From Prevotella communis (GTDB lineage: Bacteria; Bacteroidota; Bacteroidia; Bacteroidales; Bacteroidaceae): DNA of 64,000 nt. The translations under genes and the position numbers were made by a program. Below the pieces are notes generated by a model, which was not told the DNA's origin, ran no database searches, and was given only the letters and a program-made list of their open reading frames with translations. The stretch is from the NCBI RefSeq assembly GCF_022024115.1, contig NZ_CP091792.1, forward strand, positions 2,046,001-2,110,000, read 5' to 3'. Of this stretch, positions 1 through 5,672 are shown in pieces; within the stretch, counting starts at the first letter, position 1; each line of letters opens with the position of its first letter.

Positions 1-1
1 C

Positions 2-433
2 ACCAATGTAGTGATTTCATGCATCAAGAGTATCACGCCCGACAAGGTGCGCATCCCCGTGTTCATCGTGGTTATCGCTGCCTTCGTCACCCTGCTCCAG
101 ATGCTCATCAAGGCCTATCTGCCTGATATCGACAAGTCGCTGGGACTCTTTATCCCGCTGATTGTGGTCAACTGTATCATCCTGGGACGTGCAGAGGCTT
201 TTGCTGCCAAGAACTCGCCCCTTGCCTCTCTCTTCGACGGCATCGGCATCGGACTTGGCTTCACCCTCGGTCTCACCCTGCTGGGTATCGTCCGCGAGAT
301 TCTGGGTTCTGGCGCCATCTTCGGCTTCGCCTTCATCCCCGAGAACTACAACATCCTGCTCTTCGTACTGGCTCCCGGAGCCTTTATCACGCTGGGTTAT
401 CTCATTGCGATTGTGAACAAATTCAGGAGTTAA
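2..433 (+). CDS. rnfE: Ion-translocating oxidoreductase Rnf subunit E (5' partial)
   Basis: RnfE is a membrane subunit of the Rnf complex, which passes electrons between ferredoxin and NAD and couples this to ion transport across the inner membrane. The reading frame is open from the left window edge, so about the first 50 residues are missing; the GTG near position 11 is an internal valine. What remains is highly hydrophobic with several membrane segments. It keeps the family motifs KVRIPVFI and PLIVVNCIILGRAEAFAAKN, the cysteine of the latter being conserved in RnfE/NqrD. rnfA follows after 19 bp, the usual order at the end of rnf operons. NqrD is the close alternative, but the rnfE-rnfA arrangement favours Rnf. 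Confidence 0.93.
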   Translation, partial: TNVVISCIKSITPDKVRIPVFIVVIAAFVTLLQMLIKAYLPDIDKSLGLFIPLIVVNCIILGRAEAFAAKNSPLASLFDGIGIGLGFTLGLTLLGIVREILGSGAIFGFAFIPENYNILLFVLAPGAFITLGYLIAIVNKFRS

Positions 434-452
434 GAAGTTAAGACATTAGATT

Positions 453-1055
453 ATGGAATATATATTGATTTTCATCAGCGCCATCTTCGTCAACAATATC
501 GTGTTGGCGCAGTTCCTGGGTATCTGTCCCTTCCTCGGCGTATCTAAGAAGATTGACACCTCGCTGGGCATGTCGGCTGCCGTAGCATTCGTCATGGTGC
601 TGGCCACGCTCGTCACCTGGCTCGTCCAGACCTACGTCCTCGTACCTGCCGGACTGGAGTATCTGCAGACCATAGCCTTCATCCTGGTTATCGCCTCACT
701 CGTCCAGATGGTCGAGATTATCCTCAAGAAGGTATCACCCACCCTCTATCAGGCGCTGGGCATCTTCCTCCCGCTCATCACCACCAACTGTGCCGTGCTG
801 GGTGTGGCTATCCTCGTCATCCAGAAAGAGATGAACCTGGGCCAGTCTATCGTCTACGCCCTCTCTACGGCTATCGGCTTCGGACTGGCGCTCACCGTCT
901 TTGCGGGTATCCGCGAACAGCTGGAGCTCACCAATGTGCCCAAGGGCATGCGCGGCATGGCTATCGTACTGGTTTCTGCCGGTCTGCTGAGCCTCGCCTT
1001 CATGGGATTCTCGGGCGTTGACAACGGCTTGCGCGCCCTGTTTGGCCTGAATTGA
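453..1055 (+). CDS. rnfA: Ion-translocating oxidoreductase Rnf subunit A
   Basis: RnfA is the polytopic membrane partner of RnfE; in this family cysteines in the membrane core bind an iron-sulfur cluster. The 200-residue protein has the usual length and about six hydrophobic segments. The N-terminal signature NNIVLAQFLGICPFLGVSKK contains Cys25, and PLITTNCAVLGVAI is the second conserved cysteine motif. It lies 19 bp after rnfE; the spacer contains two copies of the octamer AGTTAAGA. It is the last rnf gene here, followed by a strong hairpin and then galE with its own promoter. NqrE is a paralogue, but the context supports Rnf. Confidence 0.93.
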   Translation: MEYILIFISAIFVNNIVLAQFLGICPFLGVSKKIDTSLGMSAAVAFVMVLATLVTWLVQTYVLVPAGLEYLQTIAFILVIASLVQMVEIILKKVSPTLYQALGIFLPLITTNCAVLGVAILVIQKEMNLGQSIVYALSTAIGFGLALTVFAGIREQLELTNVPKGMRGMAIVLVSAGLLSLAFMGFSGVDNGLRALFGLN

Positions 1056-1062
1056 TCATACT

Positions 1063-1123
1063 GAAGAGTGAAAAGTCAGGAAAAATTTCGCTGCAGTAGC
1101 AAATTTTTCCCTTTTCACTCTTC
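1063..1123. repeat. Compound hairpin between rnfA and galE with heptad repeats
   Basis: A 13-bp outer stem pairs GAAGAGTGAAAAG (1063-1075) with CTTTTCACTCTTC (1111-1123). Nested inside it AAAAATTT (1081-1088) pairs with AAATTTTT (1101-1108). The right arm continues to about 1136 as TTTTCAC-type units of period 7. It could terminate rnf transcription, although the U-tract is interrupted. It could also be a dispersed repeat. Confidence 0.7.
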
Positions 1124-1141
1124 ACTTTTCACTTTTATTCG

Positions 1142-1149
1142 TATCTTTG
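1142..1149 (+). promoter_or_regulatory. -7 element of galE promoter
   Basis: TATCTTTG matches the Bacteroidetes -7 consensus TAnnTTTG. It lies 26 bp before the galE ATG at 1176 and downstream of the rnfA hairpin, so galE is probably transcribed on its own. Confidence 0.65.
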
Positions 1150-1175
1150 CACTTCAAAATCGCAAAACTATTGTT

Positions 1176-2216
1176 ATGAAACAGACGATCCTAGTGACTG
1201 GTGGTACAGGTTTTATTGGAAGCCACACAACCGTAGAGCTGCAGCAGGCAGGCTACGAAGTAGTAATTATCGACAATTTGTCCAACTCTAACGCAAATGT
1301 TATCGACGGTATCGAGAAGATCACCGGCATCCGCCCCGCTTTCGAGAAGGTGGACTGCTGTGATTTCGAAGCCCTCGAGAACGTATTCAAGAAATATCCC
1401 AAGATTGAGGGTATCATCCATTTCGCCGCCTCTAAGGCCGTTGGCGAGAGCGTAGAGAAGCCCCTGCTCTATTATCGTAACAACCTCACCTCGCTCATCA
1501 ACCTCCTGGAGCTCATGCCCAAGTACGACGTGAAAGGTATCATCTTCTCTTCAAGCTGCACCGTCTATGGCCAGCCCTCACAGGAGAATCTGCCCGTTAC
1601 CGAGAATGCGCCTATCCAGAAGGCTATGTCGCCTTATGGCAACACCAAGCAGATCAACGAGGAGATTATCCAGGACTATATCCACAGTGGTGCCAAGATC
1701 AAGAGCATCATCCTGCGCTATTTCAACCCCATCGGCGCACACCCCTCTGCCCTCATCGGCGAACTGCCTAACGGTGTGCCCATGAACCTCATCCCCTTCG
1801 TTACCCAGACAGCCATGGGCATCCGCCAGCAGCTGAAGATCTTCGGTAACGACTACAACACACCCGACAAGACCTGTATCCGCGACTATATCTATGTCGT
1901 AGACCTGGCTAAGGCCCACGTCAAGGCTATGGAGCGCGTGCTCGACATTCCCGAGTGCGAGGCTGTTGAGATCTTCAACATCGGTACCGGTAAGGGCCTG
2001 TCAACCCTCGAGGTTGTAGAGGGCTTCGAGAAGGCCACAGGCGTCAAGGTCAACTGGACCTATGCTCCCCGTCGCGAAGGCGATATCGAGCAGGTTTGGG
2101 GTAATGTAGACAAGGCCAACAAGGTGCTGGGATGGAAGGCCGAGACTCCTACAGAGGAAGTGCTCAAGACCGCTTGGCGCTGGCAACAGAAGTTGCGCGA
2201 AGACGGTATCCAGTAA
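1176..2216 (+). CDS. galE: UDP-glucose 4-epimerase
   Basis: GalE interconverts UDP-glucose and UDP-galactose in the cytoplasm, feeding galactose metabolism and surface polysaccharides. The 346-residue protein is full length. It begins with the NAD-binding TGGTGFIGSHT (Rossmann GxxGxxG) and carries the catalytic YxxxK as SPYGNTK, preceded by the serine-rich strand FSSSCTVYG. The frame is open upstream to 1068, but the ATG at 1176 was chosen because it starts directly before the Rossmann strand and follows a -7 promoter element. The gene could supply UDP-galactose for glf at the other end of the window. A terminator hairpin follows the stop. Confidence 0.95.
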   Translation: MKQTILVTGGTGFIGSHTTVELQQAGYEVVIIDNLSNSNANVIDGIEKITGIRPAFEKVDCCDFEALENVFKKYPKIEGIIHFAASKAVGESVEKPLLYYRNNLTSLINLLELMPKYDVKGIIFSSSCTVYGQPSQENLPVTENAPIQKAMSPYGNTKQINEEIIQDYIHSGAKIKSIILRYFNPIGAHPSALIGELPNGVPMNLIPFVTQTAMGIRQQLKIFGNDYNTPDKTCIRDYIYVVDLAKAHVKAMERVLDIPECEAVEIFNIGTGKGLSTLEVVEGFEKATGVKVNWTYAPRREGDIEQVWGNVDKANKVLGWKAETPTEEVLKTAWRWQQKLREDGIQ

Positions 2217-2242
2217 TGCCCGTCAAGCAACTGGCATAAAAA

Positions 2243-2278
2243 TAAATGGACGAAGCAACTGTTGTTTCGTCCATTTTT
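2243..2278. terminator. Terminator after galE, possibly bidirectional
   Basis: AAATGGACGAA (2244-2254) pairs with TTCGTCCATTT (2266-2276) and is followed by a T-run. It sits between the convergent galE and cupin genes and could serve both. Confidence 0.8.
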
Positions 2279-2299
2279 CTTTTTCCGTTCTCCGTACCC

Positions 2300-2812
2300 C
2301 TACTCCAGCGGTATCTCAGGATGCTGCACAGCCAGCGGCAGGTCCTTCTGCGACAGGTAGAACATATAGAGGATACAGTCCTTCGTGCCGCGGTTCTCGC
2401 CGTGGTGAATCGAGCCCACCATCTCTACTACCGGCTCACCCTCGTGCACCACCTTCGTCTTGCCGTCCTGACCGATAATCGTCAGTTCGCCCTGCACCAG
2501 CACACCATAGTTCATAGCCACGTGGTGGTGCCATCCCAGCTTCTTGCCGGCAGGGAATACATACTTCACCGCCACCAGTTCCGGACGTCCCTCAAAATAA
2601 TCGGGCAGCTCCACGCCGTCCCAGCTCTGACTGGTACGTATCAGTTCCGTACTCACTACCTGCTTCACGCTGTCCTCAGCCTCAGCCTGTTCCATCTGCT
2701 CCGTAGCCTGCTGACAGCAGTCCGGCGTACTACTCTTCTTGCAGGCGTTCATCAGCGCTGCCGAACCACAAATCAAGGTGACAATCATCACCCAGTTCAT
2801 CATTTTTTTCAT
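2300..2812 (-). CDS. Cupin-domain lipoprotein
   Basis: This 170-residue protein has a lipoprotein signal peptide: a charged start MKKMMN, a hydrophobic core, and the lipobox LMNAC. It should therefore be anchored on the periplasmic or outer-membrane side. A variable Gln/Glu-rich linker leads into a single cupin barrel with the metal-binding run GWHHH and, later, a second histidine motif around SIHHGENRG. Small cupins of this kind bind metals or small ligands, or act as simple sugar or acid-modifying enzymes; the substrate cannot be told. It is monocistronic and divergent from the RAYT-like gene. Confidence 0.85.
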   Translation of the reverse strand: MKKMMNWVMIVTLICGSAALMNACKKSSTPDCCQQATEQMEQAEAEDSVKQVVSTELIRTSQSWDGVELPDYFEGRPELVAVKYVFPAGKKLGWHHHVAMNYGVLVQGELTIIGQDGKTKVVHEGEPVVEMVGSIHHGENRGTKDCILYMFYLSQKDLPLAVQHPEIPLE

Positions 2813-2908
2813 AGTTCCCTTATTTATAGTTTTATATGGTAAATATTATTCGGCGGCTAAATTACGAATAAATTCCGACATCTGCAAGGATTTCCGGGAA
2901 AAAAGCAG

Positions 2909-2916
2909 TAATTTTG
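2909..2916 (+). promoter_or_regulatory. -7 element before the RAYT-like gene
   Basis: TAATTTTG matches TAnnTTTG and ends 5 bp before the GTG at 2922, so a message starting from it would be essentially leaderless. No clear TTTG was seen at the expected -33 distance. Confidence 0.5.
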
Positions 2917-2921
2917 CAGTC

Positions 2922-4055
2922 GTGAAACGAGAAGTCTTTGAAAGACAGAAAGCATTTGCCGGCGAGAAGAAGCCATCGATGTTAAGGCGCTGTGTAGATC
3001 ACGACTATACAGACCGCATGATGTATATGATCACGATGACCACTGAGGGGCGACGCCCGCTCTTTGGCAGGATTGTAGGGCGCTGCGACGCGCCTGCAGG
3101 TAGCAAGGATGCACCAAGGATAGAACTCAGCCCCCTGGGCCAGAGGGTGAGCGATGAATGGTGGGGCATCCCCAGGTACTACCCCCAGGTAGAAATCATT
3201 GCCCTGCAGATGATGCCCGACCATATGCATGGCATCATCTTCATCAAGGAGAAGATGGAGAAAGACCTCAGCAGGATTATCCGTGGCTTTAAGACCGGCT
3301 GCGGCCGCAGTTACCGCGAGCTATTTCCAGATGCCGCTGTTCCTGCCGTCCCCGCGGTTTCCGCCGTCCCCGCTGTCCCGTATGTTGCGACTCAGTCGCG
3401 ACAAACCCAACAGGGGCAGCGCCCGAAAGAGGACCGCACCCATGGCCTGCTCTTTGCCCGCGGCTTCAATGATAAACTGCTGCTGCGCCGAGGACAGCTG
3501 GACAACTGGCGTCATTATCTCAGCGATAATCCCCGCCGCCTGCTGATGCGCCGCGAATACCCAGGGCTGTTTCAGCGTGCCCTCTGCATCAAGATCGACG
3601 GCGTGCGCTACAGCGCCTTCGGCAATATGCTCCTGCTACGCCAGCCCGACAAGAAGCAAGTGCACTTCCATCGCCGCACTAACGGCATACCAACAGAAAA
3701 TACCCCCGTCTGGGAAGAGGGCCGCCGGCAACTGACGGCTGATGCCAAGGGCGGCTGCGTGCTGGTGACACCCGGCATCTCTGAATGCGAGAAGCGCATG
3801 AAGCATATCGCCCTGGACGAACATCTGCGCCTGATACACGTTCAGACAGGCCCCATCACCGACTACTGGAAGACGGAGCGCAGCCGTTTCGAGGCCTGCG
3901 CTGCCGGCACCCTGCTCATCCTGGCACCATGGGCCGAGGATATGCCCGTTTTCAAGAGCGACTACGAGCGTTTTCACTACCTGAACCACCTGGCCGAAGC
4001 CATCTGCAACATCAGTCATGAGACCCCTATCTCAATTCAGAATCCGCATGCCTAA
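2922..4055 (+). CDS. RAYT-like Y1 transposase with C-terminal Rossmann-like domain
   Basis: The N-terminal ~205 residues resemble the Y1/IS200-type transposases linked to REP sequences (RAYTs). The metal-binding His-x-His is visible in MPDHMHGII (His101 and His103), and a candidate catalytic tyrosine is Tyr199 in WRHYLSDNPRR. Between them is a low-complexity AVP repeat. From about residue 205 to the end (377 residues in all) a second region contains GGCVLVTPG and AAGTLLILAPW, which resembles DprA/LOG-type Rossmann folds; this is inference. No insertion-sequence ends flank the gene, but a REP-like palindrome follows the stop by 4 bp. The frame is open from 2739; GTG 2922 or ATG 2979 are the likely starts. 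Such proteins act on REP hairpins in single-stranded DNA. Confidence 0.75.
   Translation: MKREVFERQKAFAGEKKPSMLRRCVDHDYTDRMMYMITMTTEGRRPLFGRIVGRCDAPAGSKDAPRIELSPLGQRVSDEWWGIPRYYPQVEIIALQMMPDHMHGIIFIKEKMEKDLSRIIRGFKTGCGRSYRELFPDAAVPAVPAVSAVPAVPYVATQSRQTQQGQRPKEDRTHGLLFARGFNDKLLLRRGQLDNWRHYLSDNPRRLLMRREYPGLFQRALCIKIDGVRYSAFGNMLLLRQPDKKQVHFHRRTNGIPTENTPVWEEGRRQLTADAKGGCVLVTPGISECEKRMKHIALDEHLRLIHVQTGPITDYWKTERSRFEACAAGTLLILAPWAEDMPVFKSDYERFHYLNHLAEAICNISHETPISIQNPHA
3336..3380 (+). repeat. In-frame 9-bp repeat encoding AVP units
   Basis: Five consecutive 9-bp units close to GCCGTCCCC encode AVP-AVP-AVS-AVP-AVP between the two catalytic motifs of the transposase domain. The unit is a multiple of three, so copy-number change would keep the frame. 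A small palindrome (GCGACTCAGTCGC) follows. Confidence 0.8.
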
Positions 4056-4059
4056 GATT

Positions 4060-4116
4060 ATGGGGACAGGTGTTTGATTTCTAGTCAAATGAGAGGAATC
4101 GAACATCTGTCCCCAT
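4060..4116. repeat. REP-like imperfect palindrome next to the RAYT-like gene
   Basis: The arms ATGGGGACAGGTGTTTGATT and, on the other strand, ATGGGGACAGATGTTCGATT differ at two positions and are separated by a short centre that itself contains TTTGA/TCAAA. The element begins 4 bp after the stop of the transposase-like gene, the expected location for a cognate REP. It could alternatively or additionally act as a transcription terminator. Confidence 0.8.
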
Positions 4117-4203
4117 GATACTGTTGGTCTTTAGTGTTTATGTGATGCAAAGATAACCATAAAATCTAACATAACCAAATATTTCATTAGCAAAATCCGG
4201 AAA

Positions 4204-4404
4204 ATGGGACGTTGGGACTTTGGGACGCGGGACGTTTTGGTATATTTTATGTGTAAGAGAGGGGAAACAAATAAAATCGATAATTATATATATTATTATT
4301 CATATTATTATATATATTATAATATATATAATAATATGTTTATTTTCCTTTCATTTTTGAAAACACCAAAACGTCCCAAAGTCCCACGTCCCAAAGTCCC
4401 AAAT
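4204..4404. repeat. Inverted GGGAC arrays around an AT-rich core
   Basis: The left array (4204-4241) has four GGGAC units spaced 8, 8 and 7 bp, ending in GGGACGTTTTGGT. The right array (4365-4404) has four GTCCC units in the opposite sense with matching spacing and the mirrored ACCAAAACGTCCC. The right array is bracketed by GAAAACACC (4359-4367) and GGTGTTTTC (4408-4416). Together they can form one long hairpin or cruciform. A short open frame across it (4204-4455) is low complexity and is not called as a gene. This element, the REP palindrome and the HU promoter/leader account for most of the 633-bp gene-free stretch 4056-4688; I see nothing else in it. Confidence 0.85.
4301..4338. repeat. 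Perfect 38-bp AT-rich palindrome
   Basis: Every base from 4301 to 4338 pairs with its mirror about the 4319/4320 axis. The ends are CATATTATT and AATAATATG, and only the outermost pair is C-G. It lies between the two inverted GGGAC arrays. Such a sequence can extrude as a cruciform or serve as an easily melted site. Confidence 0.9.
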
Positions 4405-4499
4405 CGTGGTGTTTTCTATCAATTCTATAGCACATTTATTTTTCTGCATTTTTAGCCCGAAAAATACACCTCAGAAAATGGCTGTTTTGGGGATATTTT

Positions 4500-4531
4500 T
4501 TTGACAGTCTCAGATATTTTTCGTACCTTTG
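4500..4531 (+). promoter_or_regulatory. Promoter of the HU-like gene
   Basis: TTTG (4500-4503) and TACCTTTG (4524-4531) are 20 bp apart, the canonical Bacteroidetes -33/-7 arrangement. Transcription should start near 4535, giving a leader of about 150 nt. Confidence 0.8.
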
Positions 4532-4534
4532 CAT

Positions 4535-4688
4535 TGTCAATACGAAGGAGAAAAATAACGCTCTAACTAGCGAGAAAAATTTTCCTAGTGCACGAGGAAG
4601 TTTGGAAGCACGAAGGCGTATTTGAACCGGAAATTGACGAAAGTAAAAACATTAAACATTTAATAACCATTTAAAACACATTTAGATT
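4535..4688 (+). promoter_or_regulatory. Long 5' leader of the HU-like gene, possibly structured
   Basis: The ~150-nt leader contains GCTCTAACTAGCG followed by AAAAATTTTCC, then CACGAGGAAG and GCACGAAGGCG segments with several local pairing options, and an A-rich unstructured end before the ATG. No known riboswitch is recognised. Its length compared with other leaders here suggests post-transcriptional control. Confidence 0.4.
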
Positions 4689-5222
4689 ATGTCAATGAAA
4701 GTAAAAGCAAAAGAACAGTTGCAGAAGGTAGGCACCTACGCTGGTAAGTATCGCTACGTGATGATGCCTGAGTTGTACACCGCCCTCACACAGGACAAGG
4801 TAATTAAGGAGGCTGCCCTTCGCAGTGGTGTGAGCCGAGGCGTGATGCAGGCATGCTGGGATGCAGCCGGCGATGTCATCAAGGCATGGGCAACGGAAGG
4901 TCACTCGGTGGCACTGCCTGGACTGGGTACCATGCGCTTCGGACTGCGTGCCAAGAGCGTAGAGACGGTGAACGAGGTAAAGGCAGAGCTGATCACCAGT
5001 CGTCGTATCATCTTCACGCCCGACACAGACCTGAAGGAGGAGCTGGCAAAGACTGCCATCCAGATCACCTGTTTCGACCGAGACGGTAAGGAGGTGAAGC
5101 GAGTCACCTCAACATCGGGCGAGGTAGAAGACCCCGACAACGGAGGCGGCGAGAACCCTGAGAACGGCGGAGGCGGTTCTAGCTCCAACTCAGGGAATGG
5201 CGGCGGACCCGTCAATCCTTAA
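4689..5222 (+). CDS. HU-like (viral histone-like) DNA-binding protein
   Basis: This 177-residue protein matches the Bacteroidales HU-related family: an N-terminal region starting MSMKVKAKEQ, a helical segment, the beta-arm region GHSVALPGLGTMRFGLRAK, then SRRIIFTPDTDLKEEL. It ends in a flexible Gly/Asn/Ser-rich tail from about residue 145. Proteins of this kind bend or coat DNA as dimers. In Bacteroidales it is commonly followed by a tiny smalltalk protein and an N-acetylmuramoyl-L-alanine amidase. Here the smalltalk gene is present (5400-5498) but no amidase follows. Start chosen at the first ATG; ATG 4695 is also possible. Confidence 0.85.
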   Translation: MSMKVKAKEQLQKVGTYAGKYRYVMMPELYTALTQDKVIKEAALRSGVSRGVMQACWDAAGDVIKAWATEGHSVALPGLGTMRFGLRAKSVETVNEVKAELITSRRIIFTPDTDLKEELAKTAIQITCFDRDGKEVKRVTSTSGEVEDPDNGGGENPENGGGGSSSNSGNGGGPVNP

Positions 5223-5245
5223 GCCTCGCGCAGAGGTGATAATCT

Positions 5246-5357
5246 CACACAGAAATCACAGAAATCACAGAAATGAGAATCGCCAGCGATTCTTTATCCG
5301 CTGAATCCGATTAATCCGTGGTCGAAAGATTTCCGTGATATCTGTGGTTTCTGTGTG
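5246..5357. repeat. Inverted repeat with three 9-bp CACAGAAAT units
   Basis: CACAGAAAT is repeated three times from 5248 to 5274 in the left arm. The region 5328-5357 carries the imperfect complement (TTTCCGTGATATCTGTGG and so on), so about 28 bp can pair. The loop contains a smaller perfect hairpin, GAATCGC/GCGATTC (5277-5292). It lies between the HU-like stop and the smalltalk start and may be a terminator, an RNA-stability element or a dispersed repeat. Confidence 0.75.
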
Positions 5358-5399
5358 AACTTAAATAATCTATCGGTGTGAAATTAAAACATTATTACC

Positions 5400-5498
5400 A
5401 TGAAGAACAAGACATTTTGGAAATTCGCAATCCAGACAGCCATTAGTGTGCTGTCGGCCATTGCTACTGCACTCGGTGTCACCTCGTGCATGGCATGA
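5400..5498 (+). CDS. Smalltalk micro-protein
   Basis: The 33-codon frame encodes a 32-residue peptide beginning MKNKTFWKFAIQ and ending GVTSCMA. It has a basic, aromatic N-terminus and one hydrophobic helix with a final cysteine. This closely matches the Bacteroidales 'smalltalk' protein family, which is found beside HU-like DNA-binding proteins; its role is unknown, but it is probably membrane-inserted. An octamer A-rich repeat (AAAAGGTA-like units) begins at its stop codon and runs to about 5521. Confidence 0.8.
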   Translation: MKNKTFWKFAIQTAISVLSAIATALGVTSCMA

Positions 5499-5614
5499 AA
5501 AGGTAAAAAAGTAAAAAGGTAAAAAAAATGTAAAATGAGATGGCAGGGCCGTTCCCCTGTCATCTCTCTACTTATGCCTCTACGCAACACGATTATCAAA
5601 CTTTGTACCACGAA

Positions 5615-5646
5615 TTTGGAGATATCAGTTTTATTTCGTACCTTTG
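5615..5646 (+). promoter_or_regulatory. Promoter of the pectinase gene
   Basis: TTTG (5615-5618) and TACCTTTG (5639-5646) are 20 bp apart, matching the Bacteroidetes consensus. The predicted start near 5650 is 5 nt before ATG 5655 and 23 nt before ATG 5673. Confidence 0.8.
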
Positions 5647-5672
5647 CACACATTATGAAACTATCTATTAAA

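Noticed and set aside
2739..2921. Upstream extension of the RAYT-like gene
   Set aside because: The extra 61 codons overlap the start of the divergent cupin gene and its upstream region, and show no domain; a -7 element lies just before GTG 2922.
4060..4116. Palindrome as only a terminator
   Set aside because: The arms are long, specific (GGGGACAG) and lack a clear U-run; the position beside a Y1 transposase-like gene favours a REP element, although termination is not excluded.
4204..4455. Open frame of 83 codons over the GGGAC arrays and the AT palindrome
   Set aside because: Its translation is low complexity (strings of Tyr/Ile/Asn) and it follows repeats rather than a start signal.
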